The translations under genes and the position numbers were made by a program. From NCBI GenBank assembly GCA_030512335.1, contig JAULSU010000006.1, forward strand, positions 1,240,001-1,304,000: a stretch of DNA of 64,000 nt. The letters are read 5' to 3'. The notes beneath the pieces are model-generated. The model was given only the letters and a program-made list of their open reading frames with translations. It did no database searches and had not been told where the DNA came from. Source of the DNA: Immersiella caudata (taxonomy: Eukaryota > Ascomycota > Sordariomycetes > Sordariales > Lasiosphaeriaceae). How positions within the stretch are numbered: the stretch's first letter is position 1; the number at the start of each line of letters is the position of its first letter. Below are positions 55,669 through 64,000 of the stretch, in pieces.

Positions 55669-57517
55669 TTATTGGTGTGGCGGTTGTTGATATTGATGTT
55701 CATACTGTTGCGGTTGTTGGTGCTGCTGCTGCTGAGACTCTTCCGGCTCCAGCGGACCTGGTGATGACATAGGAATCATGGGCGAGCTGACATCCCATTC
55801 GACGTAGCCTAGTCCGGCCGCCGTCTGTCCAACCTGCTTGTCCGGGCCATAGTACCCGTGCATAATCTCGGCCGACTCGTTGACGACGTCGAGCGGACCG
55901 AATCCCGCTGCTAATGTGGAACTCGCGCCCGGAGCCGAAGGTGAGACCTCCCGTATGGCGCTGCCGCCGCCACCTTCACTACGCCGTCTGGAGTTACCGA
56001 ACGAGGCCCGGGGGCTGGCTGCAACACCGCTGTTGGATCGACTCCGGCTTTGATAGTTGTTGTGCTGGCTGAGACTGCTGGTGCGACCGTCGCTGGGCAG
56101 TTCGTGGAAAGCCCCTGAGTTGTCCAGCTCCGGGATCACAAATGGGCTCGTGACATGCTGGCCTTCCGTGCCGTCCGACAGCTCGCTAGCATTGCTTTGC
56201 TGCCGTTGATGCTGGTAGGCATAGGCGGGATACCCTTGTGTGCTATGGCTGTCGACGCTGCTGCGCATCTGGGCCACTGTCATCGACTGGCGGCCGCCAG
56301 GAAGATTGTGGACGCGTGGTGGCAAGTCAAAGTACCCTCCTGCCGAGTCCAAACTGGGGTGTCGTGGGTTAGATCCACCGCTGATATCCGGCGAGAAGGC
56401 GGCTTGTGACGGGGTGATATTGCCAGAGTTGGATCGGTCACGGCCATAGGGGGACCCAACGCCGTAGGTGGGTGGAGTGCCCGCGGCGCTGTTGTTGTTG
56501 GTAACTGGGGTGAACAGCGGGTCTTTGCTCGGGTCGTCGTCGTAGCCCTGCGAGAGGTGCATATTGCGGCCGTACGGCTGTGCTTGGGAGTGCGGGTGGG
56601 ACTTTGTATGGCTTGTAGATTTCGACTTGGACTCAACCGCCTCGGCGACGCGGTTGAGCCGCCGGATAATGAGGAACGCGGCCGTAATGACGATGACCAA
56701 AAGAGCGACGACGCCTCCGACAATACCGCCGACCTGCTGGCTAGTCAGGCCTGTGTTGCCGCCCTCATCGGGCACTGTTGTTGCCGATATTTTGGGGACG
56801 CTGGTAGGGATAAATTTGGGAGCTACGTTTCTATCGGTGGCAGGGATGCCGGAAGGTGGCGATGGTGTTGCGAGGGTGACGGCGGTTGATGTCGTGGTAA
56901 TGGTTTGCCCGTCGGCCGTGGTCGTAATTATGGATATGATAGTTGAAGTCACCGGCGTGGTCGAGTAGCACGCATTGAGAGCACACCCCATCCCGTTCAT
57001 GCAGCAGCCGTAATTGAGCGATGCTGGGCAGAGGTTATAGTTAAATGGACATGTCGTTACCGGGTCCTTGACGCCGGCGGGTGCTGTGCACTCTTGGGCG
57101 CCGCACACGTAGCCGACGGGGCAGCATCCTCCTAATAGCGGACGGATCAGGACACGGGTCGAGCCCAGGTAGTCAGCAATGGGAAGGAAACACACCTGAG
57201 CTGTCGAAGGGGCACGCGAACCACCCTTCTTTCCCGCACGCCGAAGTTATCCCCGCCGTTGTCGCGTAGCACGAATCTGTCGCGCACTCATACTGTGACG
57301 GGCAACACCCGCCGCCGGCCGAGTCCGGACATAGCGAGTAGTTGGTGGCGCAGGTGCTCGCGGCTCTTGGTAATAGCGGGCCGGGCGTGATCTGCGCCTT
57401 TGGCACCCGGTGGACCAAGTCTCTCTTTGGGCCGGCCAGCGCCGCCTCCGCTCCGAGACCGAAAAGGGCGCCGAAGAGCGATGCGGCGCACGTCGAGCAC
57501 GACCAGACGCTTCGCAT
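55669..57517 (-). CDS. Receptor-like single-pass membrane protein with three tandem Cys modules
   Basis: Minus-strand exons 57517..57196 and 57131..55669 give 594 residues. The intron is 64 bp (GTGTGT donor, TTAG acceptor) and its removal completes DSSGGCCPVGYVC. I chose the ATG MRSVWSCSTCAASLFGALFG because it starts a signal peptide. From residue 56, three modules of about 30 residues follow the pattern C-x6/7-C-x7-CC-x5-C-x4-C: CATNYSLCPDSAGGGCC, CGKEGWFACPFDSSGGCC and CPFNYNLCPASLNYGCC. Then come a Thr/Ser-rich stalk, one TM helix (VGGIVGGVVALLVIVITAAF), basic RRLNR, and a cytoplasmic tail of about 380 residues rich in Ser, Tyr, Gln and Pro. The layout resembles fungal wall sensors (Wsc/Mid2 style), but the module is not WSC. 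Confidence 0.82.
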
Positions 57518-60500
57518 GGCGGTCCTGGTTTGCCGGACAGGCCGGTTGTTCGTCACCGCCGCCTTATCGTCCCTTATCTCAATCGCTCAATCCGGTCGCT
57601 GGGTCGTGGAAATCGGGCGCATTCGATCGAGAAACCATCCCTCTCAGGCACAAATCGCAATGGCAGCAGCTCCAGGAATCCGGTGACGTTAAAAAGGGGG
57701 GTGTTGATTTCCACAGCAAGACTTTTGTCCCGCCGGGAGGGTTCGACAGCAATTTGAATTTCTGCAGGTAAGACGATGTCAGCCAGGCAGCGCGATTCTT
57801 TTTGTTCGGCGAGATGCCCCAGCTGCGTGTGCCTTCGCAAGGGGGCTGAGCGCTTCCAGGCCGGGGGTTGCGCCACTATCTTGCGCTGGCAGCAATCGCA
57901 GGCGGTTGGCACGGCGTGGGTCGCCCGACGGCCAATAGGGCTGAGACGGGACGAAACCGTAGGCCGATCAAGACTTCTGGGCGCAAGCCACCAACTGCGT
58001 GTGTCTTGATTCGGGCTCGTGGGATGACGGGATGCAAAGGGGGAGCAGATTGTCCGTACAGTTGAGGCTCTTCTGTCGCAGCGGGTACCCGTCGCTGCTT
58101 GATCTTTGACGAGAAGAGGCAGACAGATGTCCAGAGCGTTGGGACGAGATCACCGATTTGCTCAGGTGTGAGAACAGGGGTGCACTGCCCGCGTTGCATT
58201 TCATCGATGCGTGTCCACCGCTCCCAATTCCACCAGCTGCACTAGCACCCATTGCTGTGAGTGAGAGACCTCTGGTACACCAGGGCCGCGAGTCTTCGTG
58301 GGTCCAGGCATCGCAGACTACTCGGTGTTCAGCCGCAGACAACCGTGATTGGACCGACGCCGATGCTGTCCACGCCTACCAATTCGCTGGCCGACCCTCC
58401 TCCGCTGCCCGTCCGTTCTTGGTCCATTGTCCCGCAAAGGCAGCTGCATCATCGCGCCGGACATCGTGGTGAGGGGTAAGGGAGCAGCAGCTGGTCTCGA
58501 GTGGGAGCGCGCGCGAGGCCACCAATGACCTGCTGACAACTGCTGACCATGACGAAGCTCGCCCACCCCGGACCCATTCGATCTTTGCTGAGCAAAACAG
58601 TCAGGTTATAGTCAAGAGCCCACAACCGCGGCCGCAAACACCGCGGGCCCGAAGCACTTCTAATCGCTCGTATCCGGCAATGGCGAATTGGTCCATTCGG
58701 AGGAAGTCAGCGCCATCCTGGTCGGGTAGGTGGCATGGAGACCCGGTCGTTAGTAGCAGTAGGAGTGTCTGCTGTACCCAAGGGTGCGCGCGGTCAAGGT
58801 TCATCGCATAACGTGAAGTTGGCTCTGCTCGCGAGGGCCGGGACGTGCGGCAACACCCGACAAGTCGGGCAGGTCGGTAGGCCAAATTGTTCTCCCAACA
58901 CCAAATCTTTAGTGGGGGCCTTGGCCTGTGCGCTCCTACAGTTTATATTTGGGTGCATTTTGGTCGCTGCCTCGAGGGCTGGCCCGCTACGGGGTAGAGT
59001 GCGCACTGTGCCACTCACTGTGCAGTTTAGGCCCCCGTTTTTCTTCTGCACTGACACAACCTCGCAACGCAGAATGGTTGCATCGGAAATGGTGGCGCAG
59101 GAGGTGCTGAGAGGTTTCTGCGGGTTAGCGCCCACGTTTGATCCTCGGTCACCAACCGTACAATAGTGTGTCGATGGGGGGTTTTTTTATATCACGACGT
59201 ACCTCGGCCGCGCTGTTGTGGTTGTTTCCCTCATCTTGATATCTATCGAGTGCGGGCGGGCAACCGGTTAAACAGCACCTGGCGGGACACGGCAATCTCG
59301 AGTCCCGGGTGGGTACGTCCATATCGGGCATTTGCTCCAGTCGATTCCACCAGGCGGCTCCTCCAGTCCACCAGTTCGAATCCCCCAAGACTCTCTTGAG
59401 CCCGCAAGCACGGCGATTGAGGCTTCGCTTTTCACCATAAGTACAACGCAGGGCAACTGCCGAAAGCTACCCTATCGTTGGCTTCACTGCGGACAGCAGT
59501 GCTCCGTTCGTCGTGTAAATGAGACGGGACCCACCTGGCTGGTGTCCTAGTCCTCGGGACGTTCCTCTCATGCTCCACCGCTGGCTGCGTGCTACCTACC
59601 TAACCCTCCGAGTCCCGGCTTGGAGTTTTTCGTCAGTGGGCGAATTGAGGCTGGGCAAACGATTTGAAGACCCGGCCTCCCGGACAGGATGCACGAGGAA
59701 ACGGTCCGGTACTCGAGGTCTGCTTTTTTCCGAGGAGGCCCAATCAGGACGGGCGCTGGAATGAGATCTGTAATGCCGGCTGCCCATTTGCCGTCCCACC
59801 ATGCCGTTCCCCAGATCGGGGACGAGCTGGAGCGTGGTGAAGGGGAGTGACTCTGGAGGTTGTGAGGAGAGCCTAGCTGGCGCCGAGGAGGGACCGAAGC
59901 CGTCTGGTCACGTTGATGGAATGCAGGTCGCGAGTCGGCAGGGTACAGACATGCGGTAGGCTACCTGCCGCAAAAGCCACTATGCCCAGCTGGGCCGGCG
60001 TCGTCGGGCCCCCCCTCAAAGTGGCCCCCCAAGACACACCAAGGCACGAAGGACGACGTTGCAGGTCGCACTGACAAGCACTGACAGCTGCTCTCGCGAG
60101 AGAGGTACGAATCCGTCGCCTTCTAGGTTCCGCGCCAGGGCCTATCGATGGCCGGAGCGCGGAGCATTGAGGGTTGCAGCACCTGGCGGCCTTCTGAAAC
60201 CGACGTCGTCCACAGCATGTCCTGGTGGTCGCCGCAAGCCCAGCTCAATACTCTCTAGCATCAACCCGAGACTTGGCGGCGGAGGTTTGAGGGAACCCCG
60301 CATGTTCTCCGCTTATTTGCATTTCGGAAGCTGCTCCCTCCTTACCGAGACAGGGGCTTTGAATACCGGCTCAACTCAAAATCGCCAAAAGAGCTTGGAC
60401 GCTTCCCGCCGCTGGTGAATCAGGTGGCGCGTGTCCAAGCTACCTGCCCAGCGCTTACCCGGGACTCGCACACCGAGATCGACTTGTGATGCTAGCCAGA

Positions 60501-60804
60501 TTCTCCAGAGATCGCCGGCTAGAATAAAGCGACGCGTCTGCCCTTGCTTCGCTTTGCGTTCCATGAGCTTCTATAAACGATCGTGAGACGCCATCGACGG
60601 CCCCCCCGCTGTTTCCTCCGCACTCCGCAGCAGCGTGCACATCATCGAGCCAAAGCCAGGATAGGGGCTCCACCCGCTCGCCAGGAACGCCCCTTCCCAA
60701 GACTGTTCACCGATCGAATCGACATCAAAGAGCCATCAAAACGCCGCCCATTTCCGTCCCCCGTCTTGCTCATCCCAGATCGGCCGACGCGTCCATGTGC
60801 AGTC
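57518..60804. other. 3.3-kb divergent intergenic region
   Basis: Lies between the Cys-module gene (minus) and the second Zn2Cys6 gene (plus). Only short, unconvincing frames were found. A GTTCGAATC string at 59374 is tRNA-like but has no matching stem. Confidence 0.45.
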
Positions 60805-63024
60805 ATGTTGCTCTACACTCGAAAAGCCCCTCCCAAGGCGCCCAAGAGACGGTCCCGAGCCGGTGAGTCTGCAATTTCCCCGCTGAAAGCGTTGCTGGCG
60901 TCATCCGCACCGTTTCGTCTGAACTGTGTGGAGATGGTGGCGGTTCCAGATCCATTGCAGTTGTAGCTAACTGATGTTGTCAAGGTTGCACGTATTGGTA
61001 TGTGATCCACCTCCCCAGTATTTGTGTAGAACACAGTGCTCTGGTTGAACTCTTTGTCTAACTCCTGCGTAACAGCAAGGAAAAGGTTCGTCCCGGTCCT
61101 ATTTGTCCATGAGATGTTTTACCCGACGTTCTGGAACGTTGCCCAGCTCACGTATCGCAGAAGAAAAAATGCGATGAAGTCCGTCCGCAGTGCTCTCGCT
61201 GCGCCGAGCACGGCATCGAGTGTGCCTACGAGGCGGTGAAGCCACGCCAGAGAAAGAAGCGTGAGGGCCCGTTGGGTGAAGGTGCTTCCGACAGCAACTC
61301 TGGTACCTGTTCACTTGGCCGCCGGTTTTCCGAAGCTGGTTCCGATTTCGTGGCGGAAGGGGACGAGAGCGATGGCGAGGAAGAGGAGGCTCCCTCCGGC
61401 AAACCCGGCCGCGGTACCCTAACGGTGAGGCCACGCTCTGTCTATCCGAACCTCGCCATGATCTCGCCTTACCCGGCAGGCTCGCCCTTGCTCGAATTCT
61501 GCCCGCCACTGTTTTCCGAGTTCTCAGAGCGCCCCAGCCGCCGAGCCCTTATAGACCACTTTTGTAACATCTTGTCGCATCTCATCGTCTTCCGCGAGGA
61601 GTCCGGGAACCCCTTCCAGCAGCTGGTGTTGCCGTTGACGCAGAAGAGTGTTCCAGTGATGAACGCTATGTATGCGCTGGCGAGTGCCCACCTGGAGTAT
61701 CAGGGGGTTGAGAACCCGGAGAAATCTCTGTTCTTTCATAACCGGGCAATTCAAGGCCTGGGAAAGTTGATCGAACACAATGGCCCAGGCAAGGTCAACA
61801 GGAACGAAATACTGGCTGCCATAATGCTTCTTGTCTATTACGAAGTTGTGAGTTATTCATCCCATCTCCAAACCCCTGGGCACAACTAATAGGACGTCGC
61901 AGCTGGTGCAACGGGGCCATTCCAACATCGTGTCTGTCCACTTGAAGGGTGCTCTTACGGTACTGTGCGCGGATCCCGATCCCACAGACGCCACTACCGC
62001 TTTTCTGGAACGTGTAAGTATCTTAGTGTTTCTCCCCGAGACTCCTTGGCAGGGCGGCACCCCTTCTCGAACGCGGCTCACACCTTGTCAGGCGTTTCGG
62101 TTCTACGATGTCATCGCCGCGCTGTCGAACGGCACCGCTCCGTTGTCCGCGGCACCCGCACCAGGGTGCCTCCAGCCCTTCCCGCCGCTCGGCGCCCATG
62201 CCGCTTCGCCCCTGAGTAGCGTCGACACACTTCTCGGGATGTCAACAACGCTATGGCCGATCATTCACCGTCTATCCGATTTATTACCTCTGAAGCGTGA
62301 GCTCGAGTTGGCGGTACGATTCAACGACGTGATGCCCAAGATCGCCGCGTTGCGAGCCGAATTCGAGTCCACTACAGCCGCCATCGAGACAGCACTTGCA
62401 CAGTGGCAGCCGCACCTCCCGCCAAACTTCATACCAGATGGGGATGACCCGAATCCTGCCCGCCGAAACACCGGCAAGAGCCTAAACATCCCCGCCGGCG
62501 ACACAGATCCCCCACCGTCTCCAATGAGCGCCCCTGAGCGCGCCCGCCTCCATAGCATACTACATAACGCCCTGGCGTATCGGCACTCGGCATTCGTTTA
62601 CTTATACCGCACGTTATACTCCTATCCACGCTCACATCCCGCCGTACAAACCAACGCTCACATGGCCTTGGAGCACTGCGTTACTACAGTTGCTTACGCT
62701 GGACCTATGGGCGCCCTGCTGTGGCCTCTCTTCGCGGCCGCGTGCGAGGCTGTTACCACAGAAGATCGCAGCCTGGCTGAGCGGGCCTTTAGTGCTATCA
62801 GGAAGCGCCAAGGCATGATGAACATTGAGCGGTCATGGGAGATCGTGCAGGAGGTGTGGCGCCGGGCCGATTGGGCTGATGTCGTGGCGGGTCTGCCTGA
62901 CGAGGGGAGAAGGAGGGGCTCCATGCAGTCCATGCACAGTGGAAACGGTGAACTGGAAGACGGTCAGATGGACCTTTGGCGACAAGTCAGTAAGGACCTG
63001 GGCTTCAACATTGTGTTTGGCTGA
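60805..63024 (+). CDS. Zn2Cys6 transcription factor (Fungal_trans_2 type) with micro-exons
   Basis: Exons 60805..60862, 60985..60997 (13 nt), 61076..61085 (10 nt), 61161..61847, 61903..62013 and 62092..63024 give 603 residues. Only this splicing yields the full zinc cluster RSRAGCTYCKEKKKKCDE and VRPQCSRCAEHGIECAYE (C-x2-C-x6-C-x6-C-x2-C-x6-C, from Cys21). Acidic Ser-rich linker DESDGEEEEAP follows, then the fungal-specific region (LIDHFCNILSHLIVFREESG, NPFQQLVLPLTQKSVPVMNA), as in the Fungal_trans_2 group. The last intron (62014..62091, 78 bp, GTAAGT...TGTCAG) keeps the frame open if retained. It is a nuclear regulator with unknown targets. The start ATG gives MLLYTRKAPPKAPKRR, typical of this group. 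The micro-exon model is inferred from motif recovery and splice sites. Confidence 0.85.
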
Positions 63025-64000
63025 GCCAGAGCGCGAAAATGCGGACCAGGGTACTTCAATATGGCAAGCGAGGCAAGTCGCGCGCCAGCCACCAGTGGAT
63101 CGAAACTTTTCGACCGTCTAGTCGACAGCCCCGTCTCGCCATGCTATGGGAGCTAACAGCCGCTCGCAAACTGGAGGGGAACAATAGACCATACCCGAGG
63201 GAATATCCCAGTTGCCATTTCTTGGTAACGCATGGCTCTATCGAGTCCTATGAAACGCTACCGGGTTCTATCGCTCTGTCCACAGGCTATCGAGCGGAGG
63301 GTGCGGTTCTCAGCGCTTGATGGCAGGCAACAACTGCTTCGCCTTCTCCTCCCAGGGCACCCGATGAGAGGTTGTTCACCCGAGACGGGGCTGATCGGGC
63401 TTGAAGGATCTGAGCAAGGGGTCTGTGGCCTGGCTAAAACCTGTCACGAAGACGAGCCACCTTGGGCAGAGCTGACAGACGCCAGTGTCAGCAGGCCGAC
63501 ATCTAAGGCGAGACAGGGCGAGGCGAGGCGAACAACTGCATGTGGGGCACGCGGTACAAGCGTTGCGCTCATGGCGTGTAAGCCCAACGCACGCCGAAAC
63601 TGACAACATAGCCAAACACTGGTATTGGTGGAAGGAGAAAAGGGGGGGCCGCGCTTCGGCAGGCTAGCGAGCCGGGAGGCGGTGTGGCACAGGACGCGTC
63701 AAGCTGCCCTGAGTTTGGCGATGCTAGTGGTGGTGTGTATATGTCCAGCTCGAAATGTACATTATATTATATGTTGGCCTGTTCAGTCAATGAGTAGTTT
63801 CCAAGATGGTGGGAAAATGCGGATGTGTTTCACCCGCGCGTGAAAACAGGATGTGCCACCACGATCTTCCCACGTTCTCTCCCTTGTCCCACGTGGCTGG
63901 GCTGCGCCGAGGGGAGAGCGATCATCGCTCACACGCAGACAGAGGGGTAAGAGTTGGTTAGGTGGTGAAGGTCAGGCTGGTGAGGGGATGACCGTTGCAG
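63025..64000. other. 3' flank, no gene seen
   Basis: About 1 kb downstream of the Zn2Cys6 gene to the window edge. Short frames only; GGCGAGGCGAGGCGA near 63520 is a small simple repeat. Confidence 0.45.

Noticed and set aside
59360..59400. GTTCGAATCCCCC string resembling a tRNA T-loop
   Set aside because: The flanking bases do not form the T stem, and no acceptor or anticodon arm could be found on either strand.

Overview
This window is nuclear DNA of a filamentous ascomycete, most likely a Sordariomycete. The evidence is: GC-rich DNA with widely spaced genes on both strands; many introns of about 48-80 bp with GTRNGT-type donors, CTAAC/CTGAC branch sites and YAG acceptors; and families typical of Pezizomycotina, including an intracellular catalase-peroxidase, Dlt1, a fungal syntaxin, two Zn2Cys6 regulators and small secreted Cys-rich proteins. 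I rebuilt exon structures by reading splice sites and keeping family motifs in frame. I support 21 protein genes plus one doubtful 54-residue ORF. No rRNA, tRNA, CRISPR array or intact transposon was seen.

Layout. 1-569 is the 3' part of a SnoaL-like gene. 1685-3946 is intronless katG, convergent with NDC1 (4207-6203, minus). 6204-13587 is a compact housekeeping block: NDC1 diverging from PEP12, COX18 (minus) diverging from MRPL16, then RFC5 and ERD2. 13588-22211 is looser: a coiled-coil single-pass membrane protein, a cluster of MITE-like inverted motifs, DLT1, a His-rich glycine-zipper protein and a 22-bp minisatellite. 22212-24966 (minus) is an 864-residue SR-rich protein of unknown function.

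27996-34734 is metabolic: a phenol 2-monooxygenase, glutamate decarboxylase and kynurenine formamidase. 36260-38968 (minus) is a large Zn2Cys6 regulator. Upstream of it lies about 8.9 kb without any recognisable gene, up to adenine deaminase AAH1 (47920). The right part holds an HSL-like lipase/esterase, a small secreted Cys-rich protein, a membrane protein with three tandem Cys modules, and a second Zn2Cys6 regulator whose zinc-cluster codons are split over micro-exons.

Working together: NDC1 (nuclear pore), PEP12 and ERD2 (membrane traffic), COX18 and MRPL16 (mitochondrial biogenesis) and RFC5 (replication) are unrelated housekeeping functions. COX18 and MRPL16 share a 242-bp divergent promoter with a TTAGGG-type motif. 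There is no clear secondary-metabolite or defence cluster. The less-described items are the Cys-module receptor-like protein, the coiled-coil surface protein, the SR-rich protein, the micro-exon zinc cluster, and the large silent interval.
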